The notes under the pieces were generated by a model that was given only the letters and a program-made list of their open reading frames with translations, was not told the origin of the DNA and did no database searches. From Arthrobacter sp. (lineage in GTDB: Bacteria > Actinomycetota > Actinomycetes > Actinomycetales > Micrococcaceae), in NCBI RefSeq assembly GCF_031179985.1, contig NZ_JAPSHJ010000011.1:43207-107206 (forward strand): a DNA stretch of 64,000 nt. The letters are read 5' to 3'. A program made the position numbers and the translations under genes. Numbering within the stretch: position 1 is the first letter of the stretch; each line of letters starts with the position of its first letter. Positions 37,653 through 46,545 of the stretch are shown piece after piece.

Positions 37653-38681
37653 ATGCGTCTGGGCGTCCTCGATATCGGTTCCAATACTGTCCATCTACTC
37701 CTGGTGGATGCCCATGCGGGCGCCCGGCCGGTACCTTTTGCCTCCCATAAGCGGCCACTGTCCCTCGTGCAGTTCCTCGATGGGGAGGGCAACATCAACG
37801 AGGACGGCCAGCATGAACTGATTGAGTTCGTTCTGGAAGCCTGGGAATTCGCTGCCAAGCACAGGGCCGAAGACCTGCTGGCTTTTTGTACCTCCGCTAT
37901 CCGTGAAGCCACCAATGGCGCCGAGGTCCTGGCCCGGGTGAAGCATGAAACCACCGTGACGCTGCAGGAACTTACCGGCAGCGAGGAAGCGTCCATGACC
38001 TTCTTTGCCGTCCGGCGCTGGTACGGATGGGGCGCCGGGCCAATCCTCGATCTGGACATCGGAGGCGGCTCCTTCGAAATGGCCATCGGGCATGACGAAC
38101 TTCCCGAGCTGGCCTTGTCAGTCCCCCTGGGCGCGAGCCGCCTTACCCGTGATTGGCTGCACGAGGATCCCCCCACAGCGAAGAGCGTCAAGGAGCTGCG
38201 CCGGTACATACGCTCGACGCTGAAGCCAGCCGTCAGGAGCTTCGAAGCCCTCGGCAGGGCCAATCGGGTGGCGGGTACGTCCAAAACCTTCCGGTCCCTG
38301 GCACGAATCGCCGGGGCAGCGCCCAGTGGTGCCGGGCCCTATGTTAAACGTGAGCTTTTCGCGGCTGACCTAGGTTTGTGGGCGCAACGGATCTCGGCCA
38401 TGAAGGTGGAGGACCGCCTGCACCTGCCCGGTGTTTCGGAGGCCCGCGCGCCGCAATTGCTTGCTGGTGCGCTTGTAGCGGAGGCTGCCCTGGAGCTTTT
38501 CGAGTTCCCCAGCATGGAGATCTGCCCTTGGGCTTTGCGGGAGGGCCTTATCCTTCGCCGGCTGGATCAATTGGTCATGGACGGCCCCCTTGGGCCCGCC
38601 CCGCACGTGGAAGCCAGGCAGGCGGTGTCCGCTACGATGGCCGCTTCCACGGTGCCCGCCAGCAGCCGGGCCGGGGGCTAG
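37653..38681 (+). CDS. ppx: Ppx/GppA exopolyphosphatase-family phosphatase
   Basis: 342 aa, ASKHA fold. Motifs LDIGSNTVHLLLVD (phosphate 1) and LDLDIGGGSFEMAIG (phosphate 2) and the catalytic glutamate region (LTGSEEA) are present. It lacks the HD C-terminal domain of longer Ppx proteins, as in mycobacterial Ppx1. Hydrolyses polyphosphate or pppGpp. It abuts the following TIM-barrel gene. Confidence 0.93.
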   Translation: MRLGVLDIGSNTVHLLLVDAHAGARPVPFASHKRPLSLVQFLDGEGNINEDGQHELIEFVLEAWEFAAKHRAEDLLAFCTSAIREATNGAEVLARVKHETTVTLQELTGSEEASMTFFAVRRWYGWGAGPILDLDIGGGSFEMAIGHDELPELALSVPLGASRLTRDWLHEDPPTAKSVKELRRYIRSTLKPAVRSFEALGRANRVAGTSKTFRSLARIAGAAPSGAGPYVKRELFAADLGLWAQRISAMKVEDRLHLPGVSEARAPQLLAGALVAEAALELFEFPSMEICPWALREGLILRRLDQLVMDGPLGPAPHVEARQAVSATMAASTVPASSRAGG

Positions 38682-39515
38682 ATGGAAGAGCTGTCGCAGG
38701 GAAAGGACACTGCCGTTCCGGTGGCGCTGTCCAGTGCTTCCGTCTATCCCTTGAGCGTTCATGATGCGTTCGCTGCTGCCCAGGAAGTGGGGTATGACGG
38801 CGTCGAGGTGATGGTGACCAATAACGCCACCAGCCAGAACGCCCACGCCCTTCTGGAGCTAAGCCACCGCTACCGGAAGCCGATTGTCTCCATCCACGCA
38901 CCCACGCTGCTTTTGACGCAGCAGGTGTGGGGCACGGCGTGGAACAAGATCGAGATGTCCTGCCGGATGGCCAGGGAAGTCGGCTGCGGTACGGTCGTTG
39001 TCCACCCGCCTTTCCGCTGGCAAGGAAACTACGCCGGAAAGTTTGTTGCGGGAATCCGCGAGCTCGCGGAAATGTACCAGGTCCGGATCGCCGTCGAAAA
39101 CATGTTCCCGTGGAGGGTACGCGGCCGGGAAGCGGTGGGCTATGCGCCCCATTGGGACCCACGGGACCAGGATTACGACGACGTCACTTGGGACTTCTCG
39201 CACGCCTCCACTGCCGGTTCCAACAGTCTTGATGCGATCAAGGGCCTCGGCCCCAGGCTTCGCCACGTGCATTTGTCGGATGGGCTGGGATCCAGGCGGG
39301 ACGGGCATCTGGTTCCGGGTACGGGCAACCAGCCCTGTGCAGAGGCACTGCAGTATCTTGCCGCCACCGGCTTTGATGGTGTGGTGGTGGCGGAGATTTC
39401 CACTCGCAGGGTTCGGACCGCCGGAGAACGGCAGCAGCGGCTTGAGCAGACGCTACGGTTTGCCCGCCAGCATCTGGGCCTTCCGCTGGTAGGAGCTTCC
39501 GACAAGGACTCGTAG
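38682..39515 (+). CDS. Sugar phosphate isomerase/epimerase (xylose-isomerase-like TIM barrel)
   Basis: 277 aa AP-endonuclease-2 fold. Metal ligand regions: ENMFPWR (Glu), DVTWDFSHAS (Asp/His), LRHVHLSDGLG (His), VVVAEIS (Glu). Starts directly after the ppx stop (ATG at 38682), so the two are co-transcribed; the ppx-TIM barrel order matches other actinobacteria. Substrate unknown. Confidence 0.88.
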   Translation: MEELSQGKDTAVPVALSSASVYPLSVHDAFAAAQEVGYDGVEVMVTNNATSQNAHALLELSHRYRKPIVSIHAPTLLLTQQVWGTAWNKIEMSCRMAREVGCGTVVVHPPFRWQGNYAGKFVAGIRELAEMYQVRIAVENMFPWRVRGREAVGYAPHWDPRDQDYDDVTWDFSHASTAGSNSLDAIKGLGPRLRHVHLSDGLGSRRDGHLVPGTGNQPCAEALQYLAATGFDGVVVAEISTRRVRTAGERQQRLEQTLRFARQHLGLPLVGASDKDS

Positions 39516-39536
39516 GCTCCCGTTGCAACGAGAGCC
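39515..39536. terminator. Bidirectional hairpin after the TIM-barrel gene
   Basis: GGCTC C CGTTG / CAACG A GAGCC is a 22-nt inverted repeat directly after the stop codon, followed by CCTT. It could end the ppx operon and, from the other side, the 6C-like RNA. Confidence 0.45.
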
Positions 39537-39547
39537 CCTTAACGAGA

Positions 39548-39650
39548 GAAGCGCCGGGTGGTTTCGCAGAAGAAGTTGGGGGAACGCTTCTACAACCACC
39601 CGGCGCGTTCGCCGGTTCGGGGGGAACCGGCTTCATCACTCGCACCTTTT
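39548..39650 (-). ncRNA. 6C-like small RNA, copy 1
   Basis: Read on the minus strand: a conserved 5' piece GGTGCGAGTGATG, then hairpin 1 with GCCGGTT/GAACCGGC arms around a CCCCCC loop, then a long hairpin (GCGCCGGGTGGTT / AACCACCCGGCGC arms) with CCCCC in its inner loop, followed by a pyrimidine-rich 3' end. The two C-loop hairpins are the definition of the actinobacterial 6C RNA. TTATAAG (39657-39663, minus) is a suitable -10 box. Function of 6C RNA is regulatory in mycobacteria and Streptomyces relatives; here unknown. Confidence 0.65.
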
Positions 39651-39804
39651 CAGGCACTTATAAACCTACTTGCCCTTTTTGGAGGTTCGGGGAGATTTTC
39701 CTGTGAGTAGGCTGGGAATCGTAGTCGTCGGCACGCCCTTGAACCAAGCAGCACATTAACCGTCGTACTAAAGGGTTTAGGCCTGCCCAGGGACTGCTTT
39801 AAAT

Positions 39805-39915
39805 GCGAAAGCACCGGCGATCCGCTGCAGGAAAATGGGGGGAAACCTGCTGCAGGATCACCGGTGCCAAGGCAAGCATCCCCATGCTTGCTGCATCACT
39901 CGCACCCTCAATGAG
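39805..39915 (-). ncRNA. 6C-like small RNA, copy 2
   Basis: Second tandem copy, 265 bp upstream on the minus strand. It shares GGTGCGAGTGATG with copy 1. Hairpin 1 (CAAGCAT GGGG ATGCTTG) has a G-loop instead of C's; hairpin 2 (GGCACCGGTGATCCTGC... pairing with GCAGCGGATCGCCGGTGC) keeps a CCCCCC loop. TAACGT (39930-39925) is a possible -10 box. The changed first loop suggests that the two copies have diverged in target. Confidence 0.55.
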
Positions 39916-40073
39916 GTAGTTCCTACGTTAGGGGCCCACCTTGTGTAGAGCCTGCGCTCAAGGTGGGAATGAGCTGGGAATGCGGGTTTTATGTTGCGGT
40001 CATCATCCGGCTGCGTCCGGTCACGGCAGAGTAATCTCCTGCGTCCGTCCCGGCGAACTGCAATGATGGAGCA

Positions 40074-40907
40074 ATGAGTAACCGAATTGCTTTCCTGGGC
40101 TGTGGATCCATGAACGAGGCCATCCTGACCGGACTCCTGGAGGCCGGAACGGATCCTGCCGATATTGTCGCCACTGTCCGTCGTGGCGAGCGTGCGGCTG
40201 AACTCGCCGAGCGCCACCATGGCATCACTGCGATCGCCGGTGAGGAAGAGCCAGACAACAACAAGGACGCAGCGCGGGGTTCCGCCGTCGTGATTCTGGG
40301 TGTGAAGCCGATGGGCATTGCAGGCTTGGCGCGGGAGATCAGCCCGTCCATTTCTCCCTCCACCATTGTGATCAGTGTTGCCGCGGCAGTGTCCATCGCT
40401 CAGCTGGAGGCTGCCCTGCCCGCAGGCCAGCCGGTCATCCGGAGTATGCCCAACACGCCTGCGAAGCTTGGCAGGGGAGTGGTTTCAGTGTCACCGGGCA
40501 CAAGCTGTTCCTCGGAGCAGTTGCAGCTGGCCAAGGACGTCCTCCGAGGGGCAGGCAGGGTAGTTGAGATCCCGGAAGATCAAGTGGATGCGCTCGGAGC
40601 CATCAGCGGTTCCGGTCCCGCTTACGCCTTCTACCTTGCCGAGGCAATGGCCGCTGCCGGAGTCAGGCTCGGCCTGGACCCGGAGCTGTCCCTTCTGTTG
40701 GCTACCGAGACGGTTGCCGGTGCCGGCTTCATGCTGGCCGAGCCGGGGGCTAACCCCACCGAGCTCCGCAAGGCTGTCACCAGTCCGAAAGGAACCACCG
40801 AGCGTGCCATTGCAACCTTCGACGAGCGCGACCTGCCCTCGATCATTGCGGATGCAGCCCGCGCCGCTGCCGATCGGTCAGCGGAAATCACCAAGCAGCT
40901 CGCCTGA
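40074..40907 (+). CDS. proC: Pyrroline-5-carboxylate reductase
   Basis: 277 aa, last step of proline synthesis. The NADPH loop is FLGCGSMNEAILTGLLEAG; the family signature GPAYAFYLAEAMAAAGVRLG and the dimer region TNPTELRKAVTSPKGTTERA-like segment near 230 are present. ATG start. Follows the 6C-like RNA region. Confidence 0.96.
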   Translation: MSNRIAFLGCGSMNEAILTGLLEAGTDPADIVATVRRGERAAELAERHHGITAIAGEEEPDNNKDAARGSAVVILGVKPMGIAGLAREISPSISPSTIVISVAAAVSIAQLEAALPAGQPVIRSMPNTPAKLGRGVVSVSPGTSCSSEQLQLAKDVLRGAGRVVEIPEDQVDALGAISGSGPAYAFYLAEAMAAAGVRLGLDPELSLLLATETVAGAGFMLAEPGANPTELRKAVTSPKGTTERAIATFDERDLPSIIADAARAAADRSAEITKQLA

Positions 40908-40929
40908 GCCGGACGCCGCCCGCAGGCCG

Positions 40930-41616
40930 TCAGGGCCTGGACGCGAACCGTTCCAGGAGGTCCACGTGACCCGACACAATGAGCATGTCCCTGGCTGAAA
41001 CCTTTGTCTCCGGCCGGGCATAGGTGAAGTCCTCGCCCGGAGATTTCACGCCCACAATGGTTACGCCGTACTTGGACCTGACCTTTGACTCATCCAGGGT
41101 GAAGCCCACTGTTTCCCGCGGCGGGTACATCTTCACGATGGCGAAATCGTCGTCGAACTCAATGAAGTCCAACATTCGCCCGGAGACCAGGTGGGCGGCC
41201 CGGACACCGGCGTCGGCCTCCGGGTAAATCACGTGGTTGGCGCCAATCCGGGTCAGGATTTTGCCGTGCGAGGGCGTGATGGCCTTGACCCAAAGGTGCT
41301 CGATCCCCAGGTCCACCAGGTTCACTGTGATCAGAACTGAAGATTCAATGGACGTTCCCACGCCAACCACCGCGGAGCTGAATTCCTGTGCCCCGAGCTG
41401 CCGAAGGGCGTCAATGTTGGTGGCGTCGGCTTCCACGGCGTGGGTGAGCACCGGTGCCCATTTTTGGACCAGGTTGCGGTCTCGCTCAATGGCCAGGACT
41501 TCACGGCCTTGCTTGACGAGCTGCTCCGCTGTAGCGGATCCAAACCGCCCAAGACCGATTACCAGGACTGGGGCATTGTGGGCGGGGCGGTTAGTCGCGC
41601 CTGACGAATTAGCCAA
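40930..41616 (-). CDS. ktrA: Potassium uptake regulator KtrA (TrkA-N/TrkA-C)
   Basis: 228 aa cytoplasmic gating subunit. Rossmann RCK domain APVLVIGLGRFGSATAEQL, then the C-terminal RCK-C domain (VGVKSPGEDFTYARPETKVS). A TTG start at 41616 overlaps the ktrB stop (TTGGCTAA) and has AAGG upstream; it matches KtrA length better than the longer frame. It senses nucleotides and opens KtrB. Confidence 0.9.
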   Translation of the reverse strand: MANSSGATNRPAHNAPVLVIGLGRFGSATAEQLVKQGREVLAIERDRNLVQKWAPVLTHAVEADATNIDALRQLGAQEFSSAVVGVGTSIESSVLITVNLVDLGIEHLWVKAITPSHGKILTRIGANHVIYPEADAGVRAAHLVSGRMLDFIEFDDDFAIVKMYPPRETVGFTLDESKVRSKYGVTIVGVKSPGEDFTYARPETKVSARDMLIVSGHVDLLERFASRP

Positions 41617-43042
41617 TGATCGGCCTTTCTTCGGGGTAGTGGTACAGCTGGCTGCGCTGGCGTAACGCCAGAGCGGCGGCAAGGGTTACAGTGCCGATGC
41701 GCCCCATAAACATGAGGGCTGTCAGGACGTAGGCGCCGGCAGGAGGTGCTTCGGCGCTCAGGTTCGTACTCAGGCCACAAGTGGCGAAGGCAGAGATTGC
41801 TTCGAAGAGCACCCGGTCCAGTGGTTCTCCGGTGATGGAGAGGAGCAGGAACGCTCCTACGGACACCAATGTGGCACCCGCCACAATCACCGAGATGGCC
41901 ACTCGCATGGCTCCCTCAGGGATGGTGCGGCCATGGACTTTGACGTCCCTGTCGCCTCTTGCTTCGGCGAAGATGGCGAGGAACATCACGGCAATTGTGG
42001 TGACCTTGATACCCCCGGCGGTTGATGCGGAACCACCGCCCGCAAACATCAGGGCATCAGTCAGCAGCATGGTGGTGGATTCCATCTGGTTTTGATCCAC
42101 GAGATTGAACCCGCCGGAGCGGGTGTTGATTGAAGCGAAGACCGAATGCAGCAGCTTGTCATTGAAACTAAGTGCGCCGATTGTCCTGGGGTTATCCCAC
42201 TCCATGACTGCCCAGAGCAGGCTGCCGGCAACAAAGAGGATAAGGGAGACCTCAATGGTCAGCTTTGTATGAAGGTTCCACTTCTTCCAATTGAGCCCGT
42301 TCTGTTGCAAGACCATCACCACAGGAAAGCCGAGGCTGCCCAGGAATACGCCAACCATGACGGGGACAAGGATCCATAAGTCATTCTCAAAGGGCACGAT
42401 GCCCTCAGCGTGTGCCGTGAATCCAGCATTGTTAAATGCCGAGATGGCATAAAAAAACCCATGCCACACTGCACGCCAGAATGTCTCACCGAGCATGAGG
42501 AATCGAGGGATCAGAGCCAGCGCCAGCACGCCTTCGATAATCACGGACGTGGTGATAACGATCCGCAGGAGGGTGCCGACCTCCCCCAATCGGCCAGCAT
42601 TGTTCATCGACTGGGCAGCAATGATCTTTCCCCGTACACCAAGCCTCTTGCCCACCATCAGGGCCAGCAGGGAAGCCAGTGTCAAGGTGCCCAGGCCACC
42701 CACGAAAATCCCGATCAGAATGACCAGCTGACCAAAAAAGGACCAGTGGGTGGCAGTAGTAACAACGGTTAGACCGGTCACGCAGACTGCGGAAACGGCG
42801 GTGAACAAAGCCTGGTGAAGCGGTGTGACGTCACCGCTGGCCGATGCTGCCGGCAGGGAGAGCAGGCCTGTGAAAAGCAGGACGACTGAGGCGAAGGCAG
42901 TTAAAGCCAGGCGGGCTGGTGATGTATTCGCAATGTTGTCAACAAAGTCGCGAAGCCTTACCAGGACTCCCAGCCGTTCGCTCTCCGGGGCGCCGGGGCG
43001 CCAGTTGGCCGGGCTCGTTGACCTCGGCTGGATCTGCGTCAT
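41609..43042 (-). CDS. ktrB: Potassium channel-like transporter KtrB (TrkH family)
   Basis: 477 aa with eight to ten membrane helices. The four P-loops with selectivity glycines appear in order: SAVCVTGLTVV, SAFNNAGFTAH, INTRSGGFNLV, SAFATCGLSTNL. The ATG at 43042 (MTQIQPRS) has GAGGAAAAG upstream and is preferred over the open frame to 43153. Moves K+ with Na+ or as a channel, together with KtrA. Confidence 0.92.
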   Translation of the reverse strand: MTQIQPRSTSPANWRPGAPESERLGVLVRLRDFVDNIANTSPARLALTAFASVVLLFTGLLSLPAASASGDVTPLHQALFTAVSAVCVTGLTVVTTATHWSFFGQLVILIGIFVGGLGTLTLASLLALMVGKRLGVRGKIIAAQSMNNAGRLGEVGTLLRIVITTSVIIEGVLALALIPRFLMLGETFWRAVWHGFFYAISAFNNAGFTAHAEGIVPFENDLWILVPVMVGVFLGSLGFPVVMVLQQNGLNWKKWNLHTKLTIEVSLILFVAGSLLWAVMEWDNPRTIGALSFNDKLLHSVFASINTRSGGFNLVDQNQMESTTMLLTDALMFAGGGSASTAGGIKVTTIAVMFLAIFAEARGDRDVKVHGRTIPEGAMRVAISVIVAGATLVSVGAFLLLSITGEPLDRVLFEAISAFATCGLSTNLSAEAPPAGAYVLTALMFMGRIGTVTLAAALALRQRSQLYHYPEERPIIG

Positions 43043-43143
43043 GTGTGGCTTTTCCTCGGTCGAAACTGCTTCCTTGAGTAGTAAACCACTTATTTTCGCA
43101 CGAATGCGGGGCTGTCTGCCCGCCACGCTCGGGTAGCCTGTCC

Positions 43144-44358
43144 ATGATGACATTCCTGCCCGGACTCAGCCTGCCCGCACTGCCAACGACGGTGGTGTGG
43201 GATTCTGCCATGACCTCGTACAACTTCGGCCTCGGGCATCCGATGGCTCCGGAGCGGATGGAGCTGACCGCCCGGCTTGCCAGAAGCCTGGGACTGCTGG
43301 ACCTGGAGCACGTCACGGTCGCCGCGCCGGAAGTAGCCGGGGACGAAGAGCTTCTCACAGTCCACAGTCCGGAATTTGTTGCCGCCGTTCGCCGTGTCAG
43401 CGAAGCCCCAAACATGCCGGATCTCGACCGTGGCCTGGGCACTGAAGATGATCCGGCCTTCGCGGGTATGCACGAGGCAAGCGCAAGGATCGCCGGGGGT
43501 TCACTGCTGGCCGCAACCTCCATCCTGGACGGCAGCGCGGTGCATGCAGTGAATTTCGGCGGAGGCATGCACCATGCCTCCCGCGAACGCGCCAGCGGGT
43601 TCTGTATTTACAACGATGCCGCCCTGGCCATCCAGAAACTGCTCGACGGCGGAGTGAACCGTGTTGTGTATATCGATGTGGACGCTCACCATGGGGACGG
43701 GACGCAAAGCATTTTTTGGGACGATCCCCGCGTCATGACCATTTCGCTGCATGAAAGCGGCATGACGCTGTTTCCCGGCACGGGTTTCGCCAACGAGATC
43801 GGCGGACCCAACGCCTTGGGCACCTCGGTCAACGTCGCTTTGCCGGCCGGCACGGGGGATGCCGGATGGCTGCGTGCCTTCCACGCCGTCGTTCCCCAAC
43901 TGGTTGGCGCCTTTGAACCCGAAGTCATCGTCAGCCAGCATGGCTGTGATGCGCACCGTCTGGATCCGCTGACGCACCTCAACATCAGCATTGACGGCCA
44001 GCGTGAGGCAGCCACCGCCGTCGGGAACCTGGCGGCCCGCCATTGCGGCAACCGCTGGATCGCTACCGGGGGCGGCGGCTACAGCGTGACCAATGTTGTG
44101 CCGCGCTCCTGGAGCCACCTGATCGCCATCGCGGCCGGGCGCCCCGTTCCGCTCCGGGCCCCCGTTCCGGACGATTGGCGCACCTACGTGCAGGACAAAT
44201 ATGGCATCCACGCCCCTGAGCTGATGGGCGACGACGTCGATCTGTGGTGGCGCTCCTGGGAAGTGGGCTTCGACCCCAATGACGCTGTAGACCGGAGCGT
44301 CATGGCCTCCCGGAAGGAAATCTTCCCACTTCACGGGCTGGATCCCTGGTTCGACTGA
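43144..44358 (+). CDS. Acetoin utilisation/histone-deacetylase-family protein AcuC
   Basis: 404 aa zinc-dependent deacetylase fold. Zinc ligands in YIDVDAHHGDG (Asp, His) and VSQHGCDAH (Asp), with FGGGMHHASRERASGFCIYN as the active-site loop. In actinobacteria AcuC deacetylates Acs; acs is present in this window at 9271. An ATGATG gives two near-equal starts; I keep 43144. It lies divergent from ktrB. Confidence 0.92.
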   Translation: MMTFLPGLSLPALPTTVVWDSAMTSYNFGLGHPMAPERMELTARLARSLGLLDLEHVTVAAPEVAGDEELLTVHSPEFVAAVRRVSEAPNMPDLDRGLGTEDDPAFAGMHEASARIAGGSLLAATSILDGSAVHAVNFGGGMHHASRERASGFCIYNDAALAIQKLLDGGVNRVVYIDVDAHHGDGTQSIFWDDPRVMTISLHESGMTLFPGTGFANEIGGPNALGTSVNVALPAGTGDAGWLRAFHAVVPQLVGAFEPEVIVSQHGCDAHRLDPLTHLNISIDGQREAATAVGNLAARHCGNRWIATGGGGYSVTNVVPRSWSHLIAIAAGRPVPLRAPVPDDWRTYVQDKYGIHAPELMGDDVDLWWRSWEVGFDPNDAVDRSVMASRKEIFPLHGLDPWFD

Positions 44359-44420
44359 ATTCACGGTTCGATGAACAGCAAGTGATGCCATCTCAGGTAT
44401 ATGTTCGCTAGGGTGGACCC

Positions 44421-44981
44421 ATGGTGACAGACGACGTTTTTGCCGTCATTGCTGAGGCAACCCGGCGTGACATTCTGGTATCCCTTCGGGCAGGGGACAA
44501 AGCAGTGGGTGAACTGGTCCAGGAGCTTGAGGCAAGCCAGCCCACCATTTCCAAGCACCTGAAAGTTCTCCGGGAAGCTGACCTGGTCACCATGCGGGCG
44601 CAGGGACAGAAGCGTTATTACGCGTTGAACCCGCAACCGCTGATCAGTATCGCCAATTGGCTGGAGACTTTCGACGTCGGACATGCAGCTGCCGCCGGAA
44701 AGTCACCGGCGGCGGATGCTGCGCTCCTGTCCGAGGCGGAGGCGCTGCCAGCTGGCCAGCGGGAAAGTTCCGAGGCTGGCCTAGCGGCTGCCGTAAGTTC
44801 CGAGGCCCAATCGATCTCCCCCCGCTCGGCACAGGGTCAGCTGAGCCCCGCCGTCGCGATTCCGGTTGCCGTGGGTCCCGACGGAACTGTGCCTCAACAG
44901 ATTGGCCGTACCGTGGGGCGTGCTGCCGCCAAGGCGTCGGACCTTCTCTCCAACCTTCCCAAGTTTGGCCGAAAGAAGTAG
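44421..44981 (+). CDS. ArsR-family winged helix regulator
   Basis: 186 aa. Residues 1-85 are a plain ArsR HTH (FAVIAEATRRDILVSLRAGD, then ASQPTISKHLKVLREADLV), followed by a disordered Ala/Ser-rich segment and a short C-terminal helix (DLLSNLPKFGRKK). The metal motif ELCVCDL is replaced by VGELVQEL, so it is not metal-sensing in the usual way. Precedes the palindromic repeat at 44999. Confidence 0.85.
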   Translation: MVTDDVFAVIAEATRRDILVSLRAGDKAVGELVQELEASQPTISKHLKVLREADLVTMRAQGQKRYYALNPQPLISIANWLETFDVGHAAAAGKSPAADAALLSEAEALPAGQRESSEAGLAAAVSSEAQSISPRSAQGQLSPAVAIPVAVGPDGTVPQQIGRTVGRAAAKASDLLSNLPKFGRKK

Positions 44982-44998
44982 CCTGCCGTCCAACCCCG

Positions 44999-45055
44999 CG
45001 AGATGGCACTTACCGGCAGTGTCCGGCATCGGCACTGCGATGAAGTGCCATCTCG
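44999..45055. repeat. Palindromic repeat element, copy 1
   Basis: 13-bp perfect outer arms CGAGATGGCACTT (44999-45011) and AAGTGCCATCTCG (45043-45055), with inner GCAGTG/CACTGC arms. It sits between convergent ends of the ArsR and lldD genes and matches the element at 47284-47344. It could act as a bidirectional terminator. Confidence 0.75.
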
Positions 45056-45079
45056 GCGGGGGACTGGTTTCGAGAGCGG

Positions 45080-46420
45080 TTACTTGCCGAGGATCCGCAC
45101 GTGGTCCGGGGTCAGTTCCGAAAGCCTGGTGACGCCCAGGAGCGCCATCGTGCGGGTCATGTCCTTTTCCAGGATCTGGAGGGCGCGGTCCACCCCGGCG
45201 CGGCCGCCAGCCATCAATCCGTAAAGGTATGCGCGGCCGATCAGCGTGAAGTCGGCGCCGAGGGCGAGGGCCGCGATGATGTCGGCGCCGCTCATGATGC
45301 CAGTGTCGAGGATGATCGCGGCGTCGCTGTTGTCAGCCTTGAATGCCGCGGAAACCTCAGGCAGCAGATGGAACGGGATCGGTGCGCGGTCCAGTTGGCG
45401 TCCTCCGTGGTTGGAGAGCACCACGCCGTCGGCTCCGTGGTCCACCACCTTGCGGGCGTCGTCGACGGTCTGGATGCCCTTGACCACCAGCTTGCCCTTC
45501 CAGGTTTCGCGCAGCCAGTCCAGGTCCTCGAATGTGAGCGTCGGATCGAACATCGAGTTGATCAGGTCCGCGACGGTTCCGGTGTAGCGGGAGAGCGAGG
45601 CGAAGGTCAGGGGCTCGTGGGTGAGGAAGTTGAACCACCACGCCGGCCTGTACGAGGCATCCAGGACGGTCTTGAGTGTGAGCGCCGGAGGGATAGTCAT
45701 GCCGTTGCGGACATCTCGGAGACGGGCTCCAGCAACGGCGGTATCCACCGTGACCATGAGCGTATCGTTCCCGGCTTTGGCGGCCCGTTCGATGAGCTCA
45801 AGTGAGCGGTCACGGTCGGTCCACAGGTACAACTGGAACCAGTTCCGGCCGTTCGGGGCGGCCTCGGCCACGTCCTCGATGGAGGCGGTGCCCATGGTGG
45901 AGAGGGTGTAGGGAATACCTGCGGCTTCGGCGGCCCGGGATCCGGCATACTCGCCCTCGGACTGCATCATCCGGGTAAAGCCGGTGGGAGCAATACCGAC
46001 AGGCAGCCGGGATGACTTGCCCAGAATGTCGGTGCTCAGATCGATGCTGGAAACGTTCCGCAGGATGCCCGGACGGAACTCAATATCCAGAAACGCTTCC
46101 CGGGCCCGGCGCAACGTGATCTCGGCTTCGGCAGCGCCGTCCGTGTAGTCGAACGGAGCTTGCGGGGTGCGGCGCTTGGCGATATCCCGCAGCTCCCAGA
46201 TGGTGCTTGCCCGGCGGAGCTTGGCCTCCCGGCTGAACTCAGGCTTCTTGAATTGCATGAGCGGAGCAAGGTCTGAGTATTTAGGTACCCGTCGCTTGAG
46301 GGCCGCCGGGACGCGCTCCCTTGAGCTGGAGGTTTCGACGGCGTTCGCACTTCCGCCGGGTGTGGTGGCATCAGGAGTGGTGGGTGCTTCTGGATTTGTG
46401 GGTTGAACAGTCTGCGTCAT
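45080..46420 (-). CDS. lldD: FMN-dependent L-lactate dehydrogenase
   Basis: 446 aa alpha-hydroxy-acid dehydrogenase, oxidising L-lactate to pyruvate at the membrane. Catalytic histidine motif [18 protein letters not shown] binding [10 protein letters not shown] and [15 protein letters not shown] are clear. The ATG at 46420 (MTQTVQP) with GACGAGG upstream is preferred; the frame runs on to 46504 through the operator. Divergent from lldR with a 125-bp gap. Confidence 0.94.
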   Translation of the reverse strand: MTQTVQPTNPEAPTTPDATTPGGSANAVETSSSRERVPAALKRRVPKYSDLAPLMQFKKPEFSREAKLRRASTIWELRDIAKRRTPQAPFDYTDGAAEAEITLRRAREAFLDIEFRPGILRNVSSIDLSTDILGKSSRLPVGIAPTGFTRMMQSEGEYAGSRAAEAAGIPYTLSTMGTASIEDVAEAAPNGRNWFQLYLWTDRDRSLELIERAAKAGNDTLMVTVDTAVAGARLRDVRNGMTIPPALTLKTVLDASYRPAWWFNFLTHEPLTFASLSRYTGTVADLINSMFDPTLTFEDLDWLRETWKGKLVVKGIQTVDDARKVVDHGADGVVLSNHGGRQLDRAPIPFHLLPEVSAAFKADNSDAAIILDTGIMSGADIIAALALGADFTLIGRAYLYGLMAGGRAGVDRALQILEKDMTRTMALLGVTRLSELTPDHVRILGK

Positions 46421-46488
46421 GTGGTGCCTCGTCAAGGGATAAGGGCGGTAGATCATCCGCGGCCAGGGTTTGGGCGAAGGAAAGCTGC

Positions 46489-46503
46489 TGTGGTCTAACC
46501 ACA
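46489..46503. promoter_or_regulatory. lldD/lldR operator 1
   Basis: TGTGGTCTAACCACA, a perfect 6-bp-arm palindrome with a 3-bp centre. GntR/FadR-family regulators bind TGGTnnnACCA sites of this form. Confidence 0.7.
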
Positions 46504-46512
46504 CTGTAGGGC

Positions 46513-46529
46513 ATGTGGTCCAACCACAT
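46513..46529. promoter_or_regulatory. lldD/lldR operator 2
   Basis: ATGTGGTCCAACCACAT, perfect 7-bp-arm palindrome, centre 25 bp from operator 1 (about 2.4 helical turns). Its position makes an ATG at 46513 an unlikely start for lldR. Confidence 0.7.
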
Positions 46530-46545
46530 CAAGTACCATGGCTCC

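Noticed and set aside
39541-39660. Plus-strand riboswitch or terminator for proC
   Set aside because: The C-loop hairpins, shared 5' piece and -10 boxes fit minus-strand 6C-like RNAs better; on the plus strand no promoter fits.
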